From an uncultured Clostridia bacterium (lineage in GTDB: Bacteria > Bacillota > Clostridia > Oscillospirales > Acutalibacteraceae), in NCBI GenBank assembly GCA_947627725.1, contig CANQXE010000002.1, forward strand, positions 62,001 through 126,000: a stretch of DNA of 64,000 bases, given 5' to 3'. A program made the position numbers and the translations under genes. Positions within the stretch are counted from its first letter, which is position 1; each line of letters opens with the position of its first letter. Below, piece after piece: positions 16,964-26,342 of the stretch. The notes below the pieces were generated by a model. That model saw only the letters and a list, made by a program, of their open reading frames with translations, was not told where the DNA came from and did not search any database.

Positions 16964-18187
16964 ATGGCAAAAATTGTTGTTATCGGCGGCGGAGCGTCAG
17001 GTCTTTTGTGCGCTGCGAAAAGCGCCCTTAAAGGCAATGATGTAACTGTTCTTGAAAAAATGGAAAGACCCGCGAGAAAGCTGATGATAACGGGTAAAGG
17101 CAGATGCAATGTTACAAATGCGGTTTTTGACATTGAAACGCTGATTGCAAACGTGCCAACTAATCCGCGCTTTCTCTATTCCGCTTTTTCAAATTTTATG
17201 CCATATGACACAATGGCGCTTTTTGAGGAGCTTGGCGTCCCTCTTAAAATCAAACGGGGAAACCGTGTTTTTCCAAAAAGCGATAGAGCCGTGGATATTG
17301 TCGACGCTCTTGTCAGCTACTGCAAAAACAGCGGCGCGAAAATAATTCACGGCACCGCGAAGGCTTTTGAATGTGAAAATAATAAAATAAAAGCGGTTAT
17401 ACTTGACGATAAAACAAAAATTACCTGTGATAAGGTTGCTGTCTGTACGGGCGGAAAAAGCTATCCGCTTACAGGCTCGACAGGCGACGGCTATACGCTT
17501 GCAAAATCAGTCGGGCATACTGTGACCGAAATCAAGCCGAGTCTCGTCGCGCTTATTTGTTCAAACAATTTTGTGCCGAAATTACAGGGTTTGTCACTTA
17601 AAAATATTTCTATTAAACTCCTTGAAAACGAAAAAGAAATTTATTCCGATTTCGGCGAAATGCTCTTTACGCACTATGGCGTTTCAGGTCCCGTTATTCT
17701 TTCCGCGTCAAGCCATATAAGAAATATGGGCGAAATGCAGTATAAAATATCAATCGACCTCAAGCCCGCTCTTGATGAACAGACGCTTGATAAGCGTATT
17801 CAAAGGGATTTTTCGGATATGTCCAATAAAGATTTTATAAATTCATTAAATAGGCTATTGCCTAAAAAACTAATTCCTGTTATAGTTTTAATTAGCGGTG
17901 TTGCGCCGTCAACAAAGGTCAATCAGATTACGAAAGAGCAGAGAAAGCGCCTTGTTAAACTGATAAAAAGTCTAACTGTTGACATTTCGGATTTCAGACC
18001 TGTTGAGGAGGCTGTTATAACATCGGGCGGAGTAAATGTTAAAGAAATTGACCCGAAAACAATGAGATCAAAAATAATTGATAACCTTTATTTTGCAGGA
18101 GAGGTTATTGATGTTGACGCATATACAGGCGGCTTTAATTTGCAGATTGCATTTTCCACAGCCGTTCTTTGCGCCGAGAATATGTGA
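16964..18187 (+). CDS. BaiN/HI0933-like flavoprotein oxidoreductase
   Basis: NAD(P)/FAD-dependent oxidoreductase of about 407 residues. The N-terminal Rossmann motif VIGGGASGLL binds FAD; RKLMITGKGRCNVTNA is the family signature; CTGGKSYPLTGSTGDGY and the C-terminal YFAGEVIDVDAYTGGFNLQIAF complete the cofactor site. Relatives include BaiN of bile-acid 7-dehydroxylation and many uncharacterised HI0933-type proteins. No bai genes are present, so a bile-acid role should not be assumed. The ribosome binding site is AAAGGAG. The cmk gene follows after 11 bases. Confidence 0.85.
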   Translation: MAKIVVIGGGASGLLCAAKSALKGNDVTVLEKMERPARKLMITGKGRCNVTNAVFDIETLIANVPTNPRFLYSAFSNFMPYDTMALFEELGVPLKIKRGNRVFPKSDRAVDIVDALVSYCKNSGAKIIHGTAKAFECENNKIKAVILDDKTKITCDKVAVCTGGKSYPLTGSTGDGYTLAKSVGHTVTEIKPSLVALICSNNFVPKLQGLSLKNISIKLLENEKEIYSDFGEMLFTHYGVSGPVILSASSHIRNMGEMQYKISIDLKPALDEQTLDKRIQRDFSDMSNKDFINSLNRLLPKKLIPVIVLISGVAPSTKVNQITKEQRKRLVKLIKSLTVDISDFRPVEEAVITSGGVNVKEIDPKTMRSKIIDNLYFAGEVIDVDAYTGGFNLQIAFSTAVLCAENM

Positions 18188-18198
18188 GGTGTGTTATT

Positions 18199-18864
18199 AT
18201 GATTAATGTTGCCATTGACGGACCTGCCGGAGCAGGTAAGTCTACTATTGCCAAAGCTGCCGCAAAAGCTCTCGGTTTTATTTATGTGGATACAGGCGCT
18301 CTGTACCGCACCATTGCGCTTAACGCAGTGCGAACAGGTGTTATTGATGATACTGATAAAATAATTGAGATGCTCGGCTGTACCGATGTTAAGCTGGGAT
18401 TTGCCGACGACGGCACACAATGTGTCTATCTTAACGGAGAGGATGTTTCTTCTCAGATCCGCACGCCTGAAATATCAATGGGCGCGTCTAAGGTTTCGGC
18501 TATCCCAAAGGTACGTGAATTTCTTCTTGATTTGCAAAGGGATATTGCAAAAGAAAATAATGTTATTATGGACGGCAGGGATATTGCAACGGTTGTTCTT
18601 CCTGACGCTAAACCTAAAATTTTTCTCTACGCCTCGCCTGAATGCAGGGCAGAGAGAAGATATAAGGAGCTTATTGAAAAGGGTGAGAGCGTAAGCTACG
18701 AGGATGTACTGGCGGACGTAAATCAAAGGGATTATCAGGATTCGCACAGGGAGATTGCTCCGCTTAAGCCGACTGAAAATTCGGTAATGGCTGATACGTC
18801 AAGCCTCACTCTTGACGAGTCAATTGATTTAATAATTAATGTGATTAAGGAGAATATACAGTGA
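18199..18864 (+). CDS. cmk: Cytidylate kinase
   Basis: Phosphorylates CMP/dCMP with ATP. The P-loop is DGPAGAGKST near the N-terminus; YVDTGALYR, the DGRDIATVVLPDA segment and RDYQDSHREIAPLKP are all diagnostic. ATG 18199 is chosen with GAGGTG at 18186-18191; an upstream in-frame start at 18169 would lie inside the preceding gene. It overlaps plsC by GTGA. The cmk-plsC-ispH-rpsA order is common in Clostridia. Confidence 0.95.
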   Translation: MINVAIDGPAGAGKSTIAKAAAKALGFIYVDTGALYRTIALNAVRTGVIDDTDKIIEMLGCTDVKLGFADDGTQCVYLNGEDVSSQIRTPEISMGASKVSAIPKVREFLLDLQRDIAKENNVIMDGRDIATVVLPDAKPKIFLYASPECRAERRYKELIEKGESVSYEDVLADVNQRDYQDSHREIAPLKPTENSVMADTSSLTLDESIDLIINVIKENIQ

Positions 18865-19517
18865 AAGAATTTGATTATTCACAGGTAAAGCATTACAGGT
18901 TATATAATTTTATTAAGGCGCTGTTCAGACCGCTTGTTAAAATTGTTTATAAAATGGAGTTCAAGGGGCTTGAAAATGTTCCGACCGACACTACTAATTA
19001 CATAGTCGCAATCAATCACACTTGCGCGCTTGACCCTGTTTTTGTCGCATGTCCAAAAAATGTCCCCGCGCTTCACTTTATGGCAAAGGCAGAGCTTTTT
19101 AAAAATCCGATTGTTGCGTGGTTTATAACGCATATGTACGGCTTTCCCGTTAAGCGCGGAAAAGGGGATACATCGGCAATTGATTACGGCATTAAAATCA
19201 TTGAAGAGGGTCACGTAATGGCGATCTGCCCCGAAGGAAAACGCATCAAGGATAAAAACGGCGTACCGCAGAGGGCGAAGGCGGGTGTTGCCGTAATCGC
19301 CAAAGCAACAGGCGCGGACGTTCTTCCCGTAGCAATCTGCTGTAACGGAAAAATTAAAGCGGGAAAAAAGGTTACCGTTTCTTACGGAAAGCTGATTAAA
19401 AATTCAGATTTGGGTCTTGATAAAGAGAAATTAGATCCGCACGATATCAAAGACGCGGCTAATATGGTAATGGATAATATCACTTCACTTTGGGAGGCTG
19501 AAAGGCACATTGATTAA
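18861..19517 (+). CDS. plsC: 1-acyl-sn-glycerol-3-phosphate acyltransferase
   Basis: Second acylation in phosphatidic acid synthesis, at the cytoplasmic membrane face. It has the catalytic NHTCALDPVF motif (HX4D) near residue 52 and the substrate-binding ICPEGKRIKD motif (FPEGT-like). A hydrophobic N-terminal stretch suits membrane association. Length 218 is typical. GTG start overlapping the cmk stop; its own stop overlaps the TTG start of the ispH fusion by 8 bases, so the three genes are tightly coupled. Confidence 0.92.
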   Translation: MKEFDYSQVKHYRLYNFIKALFRPLVKIVYKMEFKGLENVPTDTTNYIVAINHTCALDPVFVACPKNVPALHFMAKAELFKNPIVAWFITHMYGFPVKRGKGDTSAIDYGIKIIEEGHVMAICPEGKRIKDKNGVPQRAKAGVAVIAKATGADVLPVAICCNGKIKAGKKVTVSYGKLIKNSDLGLDKEKLDPHDIKDAANMVMDNITSLWEAERHID

Positions 19518-21684
19518 ACTTGCTAAAACGGCGGGCTTTTGCTTTGGGGTTGACAGAGCAGTAAACCTTGTATATGAGCTTATTGAAAAGGGAGAAAAAG
19601 TTTGCACGCTCGGACCGATAATCCATAACAGCCAGCTTGTAGCCGATTTGGAGTCCAAGGGTGTTAAAATAATTGAGAATATTGAGGACTGCCCGAAAGG
19701 ATATACTGTTGTAATAAGAACCCACGGTGTTGAAAAAAGCGTCATAGACAGCGCAAAGGAGAAAGCTGTTGACTTTATAAACGCCACCTGCCCGTTTGTT
19801 TTGAAAATTCACAGAATAGTGAGCGAGCAGGAGGAGGGGACGGTCACTCTGATTGCAGGCGACGAAAATCATCCTGAGGTTATGGGTATACGCTCATACT
19901 GCAGAGGTGAAAGCTATGTTTTCAAAAATCAGCAGGAGCTTGAAAAAATATTAAATTTGCATAGTTTAGGTGAAAAAAATTCACTGATTTGCGTTGCTCA
20001 AACCACATTTTCACTAAAAGAATGGAAAAAATGCGAGAAAATTCTAAAAAAACTCTATACAAATTGCAGAATTTATAGTACAATATGTAATGCTACGGCT
20101 GATAGACAGCAGGAAGCCGCCTCGCTTTCTCAGGAGGCGGAGGCTATGATTGTTATCGGCGGCAGACATTCATCAAACACTTGTAAGCTGAGAGATGTGT
20201 GCAAAGCGAATGCTGATACATTTCTTATTGAAACAGCAGACGAGCTTAAATCCATTGACCTTTCATCTTATAAAGTTATTGGTGTTACAGCCGGGGCATC
20301 GACACCCTCGGTTATTATTAAGGAGGTACTTAAAACCATGTCCGAAGAAAATATTGAAAAGGAAGTTGAAACAACTTCAGCCGTAACTGAAGAAGTTGTG
20401 GAGACAGCAGATACCGCTGATAAGGCCGATACGGCTGCTGTCAAAGCATCTGCTGATGGTGAGGCAACCTTCGAAGAAATGCTTGAAAAATCATTCAGAG
20501 AAGACGAAAACAGCAAGGTAGTAAAGGGTACTGTTGTAAACATCACTCCGACTGAGGTATTTGTTGATGTTGAGGGCAGAAAACAGACAGGCGTTATCGC
20601 GTTTGAGGATCTTTCAACCCAGCCGGTTGAAAAGCCGGAGGATGCGGTAAGCATAGGCGATAAGCTTGACCTTGTTATTATGAAGACGGATGACAGCGAG
20701 GGTGTTCTCAAGCTTTCCAAGAAGCTTGTTGACCAGTTCAAGGGCTGGGAGGATATTGTTGCTGCCAAGGAGTCTGACGAAATATTAGAGGGTACCGTCA
20801 TTTCTGTTGTTAAGGGCGGCGTTATTGTTGCAACTAAGGGCAGCCGTGTGTTTGTTCCCGCGTCTCTTACCGGGGTTCCGCGCGGTCAGGATTTGGATGT
20901 GCTTAAGGATACAACAGTCCGCTTTAAGATTATTGACGTTAATCAGTCAAGAAGGCGTGCGGTAGGTTCAATCAAGGTCGTTGTGAACGAGGAAAGAAAA
21001 GCACAGCAGGAGGCTTTATGGGCATCTCTTGAAGAGGGTCAAAAGCTTACCGGTACTGTTAAATCGCTTACAAGCTACGGCGCTTTTGTTGATATCGGCG
21101 GTATGGACGGTATGATTCATATCAGCGAGCTTTCCTGGAACAGAATTAAGCATCCGTCAGAAATAGTTAATGTTGGCGATGTTGTTGAGGTAACGATTAA
21201 AAAGCTGGATGAAGAAAATAAGAAGATTTCTCTCGGCTTTAAGAAAATTGAGGACAACCCATGGGAAATTCTTAAGAGGGATTATCCTGTCGGAACAGAT
21301 TGCAAAGCAAAGATTGTAAGCCTTGCAACCTTCGGTGCGTTTGCGAATATTATTCCGGGTATTGACGGTCTTATCCATATCAGCCAGATTTCATGGAAAA
21401 GAGTTAAAACTCCTGCCGACGTATTAAGCGTTGGTGACGAGGTTGATGTAAGAATTATTGATATCGACTTTGATAAAAAGAGAGTATCTCTTTCAATGAA
21501 AGAGCGCATTGAAAAGCCTGAGGAAACAATCGCTATTCTCTCAGACGATGCGCCTGCAGATGAGAAAACCGAAGATGAAGCACCTGCTGAAACAGCGACA
21601 GAGCTTTCACCTGCGGAAGAAGCAGTAGAGGAAGAAACTGTTGTTGAGGAAGAGACAGCCGAAACAACGGAGGACGCCGAATAA
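19510..21684 (+). CDS. ispH-rpsA: Bifunctional 4-hydroxy-3-methylbut-2-enyl diphosphate reductase / ribosomal protein S1
   Basis: Fusion of IspH (about residues 1-276) and an S1-type RNA-binding protein. IspH performs the last MEP-pathway step and shows its three Fe-S cysteines in GFCFGV, NATCPFV and CNATADRQ, plus the ENHPEVMG and THGVEKSV motifs. After an acidic linker come four S1 repeats, the last two well conserved (YGAFVDIGGMDGMIHISELS and FGAFANIIPGIDGLIHISQI). An acidic tail ends the protein. Such fusions are known in Clostridia. An internal AAGGAGG (20320-20326) precedes in-frame ATG 20338 at the domain boundary, so a free S1 product is possible. ispD and ispF lie downstream. Confidence 0.93.
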   Translation: MIKLAKTAGFCFGVDRAVNLVYELIEKGEKVCTLGPIIHNSQLVADLESKGVKIIENIEDCPKGYTVVIRTHGVEKSVIDSAKEKAVDFINATCPFVLKIHRIVSEQEEGTVTLIAGDENHPEVMGIRSYCRGESYVFKNQQELEKILNLHSLGEKNSLICVAQTTFSLKEWKKCEKILKKLYTNCRIYSTICNATADRQQEAASLSQEAEAMIVIGGRHSSNTCKLRDVCKANADTFLIETADELKSIDLSSYKVIGVTAGASTPSVIIKEVLKTMSEENIEKEVETTSAVTEEVVETADTADKADTAAVKASADGEATFEEMLEKSFREDENSKVVKGTVVNITPTEVFVDVEGRKQTGVIAFEDLSTQPVEKPEDAVSIGDKLDLVIMKTDDSEGVLKLSKKLVDQFKGWEDIVAAKESDEILEGTVISVVKGGVIVATKGSRVFVPASLTGVPRGQDLDVLKDTTVRFKIIDVNQSRRRAVGSIKVVVNEERKAQQEALWASLEEGQKLTGTVKSLTSYGAFVDIGGMDGMIHISELSWNRIKHPSEIVNVGDVVEVTIKKLDEENKKISLGFKKIEDNPWEILKRDYPVGTDCKAKIVSLATFGAFANIIPGIDGLIHISQISWKRVKTPADVLSVGDEVDVRIIDIDFDKKRVSLSMKERIEKPEETIAILSDDAPADEKTEDEAPAETATELSPAEEAVEEETVVEEETAETTEDAE

Positions 21685-21701
21685 AAATATACATATTAAT
21701 A

Positions 21702-21741
21702 AAAAATTCCAAGCCGTAAAAAGCTTGGAATTTTGTTTTTT
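21702..21741. terminator. Bidirectional terminator after ispH-rpsA
   Basis: AAAATTCCAAGC pairs with GCTTGGAATTTT and is followed by GTTTTTT. The minus-strand DUF4364-like gene ends at 21744, so the hairpin can serve both strands. Confidence 0.8.
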
Positions 21742-21743
21742 AT

Positions 21744-22310
21744 TTATTTAAAAATAGAATTCATCAGGTTTTCATAGACCTCGGCGGGCTTTTGCTGGAA
21801 TTTCTCCTTAATTACCTGCGCCTGTACCTCAGTCGGGACGTTGAGCGTCAGTACCATAAAATCGGTATCAATGTCGCTTACGTGCAATGTAATTTGGTAA
21901 GTATTGTTCTTTTTCTCAATAGTTACCTTGTTTTCCTTTTTATTTACCTCAACCGCCGCAAGTTTTCTCACAAGCTCAATGCTTTTCTCACGAATTGTAA
22001 GCGGTAAATCATTTTCAACAATATCAATTAAAAATCTGCAGTCAGCGGTGATTTTAAGAGTATGGTCGTCATTTTCAATAATATGACCCTTTTTAATCAT
22101 TTTTGAAATTGCATTTGATACCTCAAAATAATTGGCAATTTTACCATCAACAAGTGCGTCAATTATATTTTGCGCAGTTATTTTTTCCTGACAATTGGCA
22201 AGAATATAACAGACGACTATTGTGATTGATGAGCTTGAACGCAGTCCGCCGTCTTCAATCCCAGCGGTAAACGCGTCAAATTGAAGCGCGGGATTAAATT
22301 CCTTGTCCAT
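21744..22310 (-). CDS. DUF4364-like winged-helix protein
   Basis: Soluble protein of about 188 residues. The N-terminal half reads like a winged helix (ITIVVCYILANCQEKITAQNIIDAL, FEVSNAISKMIKKGHI, LKITADCRFLIDI), followed by a mixed alpha/beta domain. This agrees in layout with the DUF4364 proteins of Clostridia, which may be regulators; the match is from memory and not certain. The start is ATG 22310 with GGTGA upstream; GTG 22319 is an alternative. It is monocistronic and no target is evident. Confidence 0.65.
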   Translation of the reverse strand: MDKEFNPALQFDAFTAGIEDGGLRSSSSITIVVCYILANCQEKITAQNIIDALVDGKIANYFEVSNAISKMIKKGHIIENDDHTLKITADCRFLIDIVENDLPLTIREKSIELVRKLAAVEVNKKENKVTIEKKNNTYQITLHVSDIDTDFMVLTLNVPTEVQAQVIKEKFQQKPAEVYENLMNSIFK

Positions 22311-22358
22311 TCTTTTCACCAGCCTTTGAATTAAAATTATAACATATCTTTATCCGTC

Positions 22359-22387
22359 TTGCAATCAATTATTATTTGTGATATAAA
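22359..22387 (+). promoter_or_regulatory. Sigma-A-type promoter for the DUF1858-trmK-nif3 group
   Basis: TTGCAA (22359-22364) and TATAAA (22382-22387) with 17-base spacing, 30 bases before the DUF1858 start. Confidence 0.55.
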
Positions 22388-22417
22388 TAATATAAAGAAA
22401 AACAAAGGAGAATTAAA

Positions 22418-22618
22418 ATGACACAGATTACTAAAGATACAATTATTGGAGATATTCTTGACGTTTGTCCGCAGGCTGCGCCAATCTTTTTGGAGATTGG
22501 AATGCACTGTCTCGGCTGTCCCGCATCACGTGCCGAAACAGTAGAGCAGGCTTGTATGGTTCACGGTACAGACCCCGATGAGCTTGTTGAAAAGGTAAAC
22601 GCTCTGCTTGAAAAATAA
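22418..22618 (+). CDS. DUF1858 domain protein (redox disulfide type)
   Basis: A 66-residue protein matching DUF1858, the hybrid-cluster-protein-associated redox disulfide family. TIIGDILDVCPQAAPIFLEI is followed by the MHCLGCPAS motif, giving a CxxC pair. It is probably a small thiol-redox or electron-transfer protein in the cytoplasm. The ribosome binding site is AAAGGAG. Its stop overlaps the trmK start (TAATG). No hybrid cluster protein gene is visible in the window. Confidence 0.85.
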   Translation: MTQITKDTIIGDILDVCPQAAPIFLEIGMHCLGCPASRAETVEQACMVHGTDPDELVEKVNALLEK

Positions 22619-23250
22619 TGCAAAAGCTCTCAAAAAGGCTTCGTGCGGTCGCCTCTCTTGTCAAACCCGGCTCACGTATAGCGGACGTTGGTACGGACCA
22701 CGGATATATTCCCGTATATCTCTGCAAGGCAGGTTTAATAAGAGGTGCAGTTGCGTCCGATATTAATGAGGGTCCGCTTTCCTCCTGTAAGGCTTTTGTC
22801 GAGCAGGAGGGGCTTGCGGATAAAATTGAAGTTCGTCTTTCAGACGGGCTTGATAAGCTATGCTCTGATGAATTTGATACTGTGATTATTGCGGGAATGG
22901 GAGGCGAGCTTATTGCCGATATTCTTTCCCGATGTACATATCTTTCGTCAAAGCATATTATTCTTAATCCTATGACTCATCCTGAAATTGCCCGTAAATT
23001 TCTTTATGATAACGGTTATGAGATAATAAGTGATATTGTTGTTCGTGATTCAAATCACTGTTATTCTGTTTTTGACGCTTTATATACGGGTGAGATAATG
23101 GAAAAAAACAGGGCAGACTATTATCTCGGAAATATAAAGGATTTTTCTGAAAAGGAATATTTCATTCATCTGCTGAATTTTCTTAAAAATAAGTCAAAAT
23201 CAGGAGATGATTATTCGGATATAATTACAGCTTTGGAGGAAAAGCTATGA
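22618..23250 (+). CDS. trmK: tRNA (adenine-22-N1)-methyltransferase TrmK
   Basis: SAM-dependent methyltransferase that makes m1A22 in tRNA. N-terminal LSKRLRAVASLVKPG leads to the SAM-binding loop IADVGTDHGYIPVYL. IIAGMGGELIADIL is the family motif IV, and LNPMTHPEIARKFL follows. The length of 210 is slightly short of Bacillus YqfN. It overlaps the Nif3-like gene by ATGA, the same gene pair as trmK-yqfO in Bacillus. Confidence 0.92.
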   Translation: MQKLSKRLRAVASLVKPGSRIADVGTDHGYIPVYLCKAGLIRGAVASDINEGPLSSCKAFVEQEGLADKIEVRLSDGLDKLCSDEFDTVIIAGMGGELIADILSRCTYLSSKHIILNPMTHPEIARKFLYDNGYEIISDIVVRDSNHCYSVFDALYTGEIMEKNRADYYLGNIKDFSEKEYFIHLLNFLKNKSKSGDDYSDIITALEEKL

Positions 23251-23993
23251 CAACGATTAAAAATATTTATGATTACATAAATACAATCTCTCCCTTTGAT
23301 ACACAGGAGGAATGGGATAATTCAGGCTTTCTTCTCGGTGAGTTCAGAAAAGAGGTTAAAGTCGTTGTTTTAAGCCTTGATGGTACAAAGGAGGCTGTTT
23401 CCTTTGCGAAAAGCGTTAATGCCGATTTGCTTTTAACTCATCACCCGGTTATTTTTAACGGGCTTAAAAAAATCGAAAAGGATTCTGCTGTATATGAGCT
23501 TATAAAGAGCGGTATAGCTGTTATTTCGGTACACACTCCGTATGATAAGGCAAAGGGCGGTATTAATGACACGCTTGCTCAAATGCTTGAGCTTAAAAAT
23601 ACTTATACGCTTTCAAACGGTTATCTTGTTGCGGGCGAATTAAGACAGGAAATGAGTATTGATGATTTCGCCGATTTTACCGCACAGACGCTTGACAGCA
23701 AAGGACTGCGATATACTGATACGGATAAGCTGATAAAGCGTGTTTGCGTCGGCGGCGGCGCATGCTCGGAATATATGTGGGATGCGTTTGAAAATGCAGA
23801 CTGCTTTGTAACCGGCGATTTGAAATATCATGAAATGCTTGATATCAGCGAAGCGGGCTTTGCCGCTGTTTCTGCGGGTCACTTTGAAACCGAGAACTTA
23901 CCATTCCTTAAAATTAAGGATAGACTTGAAGGAATTTTTACAGATGTGCAGTTTGTTGCTGCGCCTGTAATGAATCCGATTAGGGATGTTTGA
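23247..23993 (+). CDS. Nif3-like dinuclear metal center protein (YqfO family)
   Basis: Nif3/GTP cyclohydrolase I type 2-like protein of 248 residues that binds two metal ions. EEWDNSGFLLGE, LLLTHHPVIFNG (metal His pair) and ISVHTPYDKAKGGIND are the N-terminal motifs. VCVGGGACSEYMW, FVTGDLKYHEMLD and AVSAGHFETE supply the C-terminal metal ligands. It lacks the middle PII-like domain of longer YqfO proteins. Biochemical role is unresolved in the family; adjacency to trmK is conserved in Firmicutes. Confidence 0.9.
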   Translation: MTTIKNIYDYINTISPFDTQEEWDNSGFLLGEFRKEVKVVVLSLDGTKEAVSFAKSVNADLLLTHHPVIFNGLKKIEKDSAVYELIKSGIAVISVHTPYDKAKGGINDTLAQMLELKNTYTLSNGYLVAGELRQEMSIDDFADFTAQTLDSKGLRYTDTDKLIKRVCVGGGACSEYMWDAFENADCFVTGDLKYHEMLDISEAGFAAVSAGHFETENLPFLKIKDRLEGIFTDVQFVAAPVMNPIRDV

Positions 23994-23995
23994 CT

Positions 23996-25672
23996 ATGGC
24001 TCTTGACGGAATATTTTTATACCATTTAAGAAATGAAATAGCAGATTTTGCGATTGACAGCCGTGTAGATAAAATTTATCAGCCGTCAAGAGACGAGATT
24101 ATCTTAAATCTTCGCTCAAGAGAGGGGAGCAAAAAGCTCCTCATTTCCTGTAACGCTGATTCGGCACGTATTCATTTTACCGATTTTCCGCCTGAAAATC
24201 CTTCAAAGCCGCCTATGTTCTGTCTGCTTCTCAGAAAGAGGCTTACAGGCGCATGGGTTACTTCTGTTGTTCAGGAGGATTTGGAAAGGATACTTAGAAT
24301 TCATTTTTCAGGCACGGATGAACTTGGCGATAAAACGAGCTATTCTCTTATTGTAGAAATAATGGGACGGTATTCCAATATAATCTTTGTTGACAAAGAC
24401 GATAAAATTATTGATTCGTTAAAGCGTGTTGACGAAAATAAATCACAGGTGCGTGAAATTCTGCCCGGTATTACATATGTAACTCCTCCCAAGCAGAATA
24501 AATTAAACATATTCACAAGTGATATTAATGAGATTAAAGAAAAGATAGAAAGCAGTAAAAAGGGAATATATAAGGCGTCTATGGAAACGCTTAAAGGCGT
24601 TTCGCCGATTATCTGCCGTGAGCTTGAAAACGGACTTTCAGTTGATGATTTCAAAGCGCAGGCTGAAAATCCTGTTCCCACTGCTGTTATATTTGACGTA
24701 CCGAAGGATTTTGCGTTTATTGATATAAAACAGTACGGCTCGCTTGCGACGGTTAAGCATTATGATACTTTTTCACAGCTTCTTGATTTCTTTTACTATG
24801 AACGTGTGCGCCTGATGCGTATAAGAGCCCGCGGAGCAGACCTGTTCAAAAAGGTTACTACTCTTCAGGAAAGAGCAGTAAGAAAGTCACTTAACAGAGT
24901 TCAGGAGCTGGAGCGCTGTAAGGACAAGGAAACTTATAAGCTCTTCGGTGATCTTATAATTTCTAATCAGTACAGGCTTGAAAAGGGCGCACCGTATTAT
25001 GATTTGGAAAACTATTATGATAACAACAAGCCTGTCCGTATTCCTGCCGATGTCGCTTTGACTCCCGCGCAGAATGCGCAGAAATATTACAGAGAATACC
25101 GCAAAAAGCAGATAGCTGAAACTAAGCTGTCACAGTTTATTGATGATGCAAACGCGGAAACAGAGTATTTTGAAACGGTGCTTGACGCCCTGTCGCGTGC
25201 CGAAACGGACAGTGAAATTACCGAAATTAAAAACGAACTGTACTTACAGGGATATATTAAAAATCCGACTGACAAAAAGAAAAGTCAAAAACCGCTTAAG
25301 CCTATGAGATTCAGGACAAGAGACGGTTTTTCTGTTTTGGTAGGCAGAAATAATCTTATGAATGACAGGCTGACTCTGAAAACCGCTAAGAATTATGATA
25401 CTTGGTTTCACGTTCAGGACAGCGCCGGCAGTCATGTCATATGCGAAACATCGGGAACGGAAATTACTGACACAGCGATTCACGACTGTGCGGTGATTGC
25501 CGCATATTTCAGCAAGGCGCGCGAATCCTCAAATGTTGCGGTTGATTACACACTCGTAAGAAATGTGAAAAAACCGAATGGTTCAAAGCCGGGTTTTGTA
25601 ATATATGATCCTTATAAAACAGAATACGCTACACCGACTATGGAAGAGGTTGAGAGGTTGAAGAATGAGTAA
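23996..25672 (+). CDS. rqcH: Ribosome quality control protein RqcH (NFACT family)
   Basis: Bacterial homologue of Rqc2 that binds obstructed 50S subunits and directs C-terminal alanine tailing. The N-terminal NFACT-N domain opens MALDGIFLYHLRNEI and contains KPPMFCLLLRKRLTGA. The middle is an alpha-helical coiled coil (about 250-420). The C-terminal NFACT-R domain has FRTRDGFSVLVGRNNLMNDR, WFHVQDSAGSHV and the final KPGFVIYDPYKT. Length 560 is normal. ATG 23996 with AGGGA upstream is preferred to TTG 23990. It overlaps ispD by 8 bases. Confidence 0.92.
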   Translation: MALDGIFLYHLRNEIADFAIDSRVDKIYQPSRDEIILNLRSREGSKKLLISCNADSARIHFTDFPPENPSKPPMFCLLLRKRLTGAWVTSVVQEDLERILRIHFSGTDELGDKTSYSLIVEIMGRYSNIIFVDKDDKIIDSLKRVDENKSQVREILPGITYVTPPKQNKLNIFTSDINEIKEKIESSKKGIYKASMETLKGVSPIICRELENGLSVDDFKAQAENPVPTAVIFDVPKDFAFIDIKQYGSLATVKHYDTFSQLLDFFYYERVRLMRIRARGADLFKKVTTLQERAVRKSLNRVQELERCKDKETYKLFGDLIISNQYRLEKGAPYYDLENYYDNNKPVRIPADVALTPAQNAQKYYREYRKKQIAETKLSQFIDDANAETEYFETVLDALSRAETDSEITEIKNELYLQGYIKNPTDKKKSQKPLKPMRFRTRDGFSVLVGRNNLMNDRLTLKTAKNYDTWFHVQDSAGSHVICETSGTEITDTAIHDCAVIAAYFSKARESSNVAVDYTLVRNVKKPNGSKPGFVIYDPYKTEYATPTMEEVERLKNE

Positions 25673-26342
25673 TATCGCAATAATTTTAGGCGCCGGAAAC
25701 AGCACAAGAATGAAATCTGATAAGAGCAAGCTTCTGCTTGAAATAAACGGCAAAGCTGTTATTGAGAGAACAGTCGCTGTCTTTTCAAAAATAGATTTGA
25801 TTGATGAAATCATTGTCGTCTGCCGAGAAAGCGACCTTGATGATTTTGAAAGCGTATTATTTGATTATGAGCTATCCTACTGCTTTGGCGGAAATACAAG
25901 GCAGGAAAGCGTTATGAATGCTGTGGATACAATCGACGAGTGCGATTTGCTTATTATTCACGACGGCGCAAGACCGCTTGTAACGGAAAAGGAAATCACG
26001 GATACAATAGCTGTGGCAAGGAATAAGGGCGCCGCGGCAGTCGGCGTACCTGTAAAGGACACAATCAAGGTTGTAGACGGAAATATGCAGATTATTGATA
26101 CTCCCGAAAGGTCATCTCTTATTTCAATCAGAACTCCGCAGATTTTTGATTTTGAGACTTATTTGGGCGCCGCTCAGCTTGCCAAGGAGCAGAGCAGAGA
26201 TTTTACGGATGATTGCCGCCTTGTTGAAAATTACGGCAAGCCTGTATACGCTGTGCCGGGTGATTATTCAAACATAAAAATTACAACGCCTGAGGATATA
26301 CCGGTGGCGGAGAACATACTGAAAATGAGAGGTGAAAGGTAA
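25665..26342 (+). CDS. ispD: 2-C-methyl-D-erythritol 4-phosphate cytidylyltransferase
   Basis: MEP-pathway enzyme that transfers CMP from CTP to methylerythritol phosphate. The CTP-binding glycine loop appears as [32 protein letters not shown], the [10 protein letters not shown] motif and [10 protein letters not shown] with RTPQIFDF are family signatures, and the C-terminal DDCRLVE and IKITTPED complete it. Length 225 is standard. It overlaps ispF by TAATG, forming the common ispDF pair. The upstream ispH fusion is in the same region. Confidence 0.95.
   Translation: MSNIAIILGAGNSTRMKSDKSKLLLEINGKAVIERTVAVFSKIDLIDEIIVVCRESDLDDFESVLFDYELSYCFGGNTRQESVMNAVDTIDECDLLIIHDGARPLVTEKEITDTIAVARNKGAAAVGVPVKDTIKVVDGNMQIIDTPERSSLISIRTPQIFDFETYLGAAQLAKEQSRDFTDDCRLVENYGKPVYAVPGDYSNIKITTPEDIPVAENILKMRGER

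Noticed and set aside
16964-18187. Bile-acid BaiN assignment
   Set aside because: The family is broad and no other bai gene is near, so only the family name is used.
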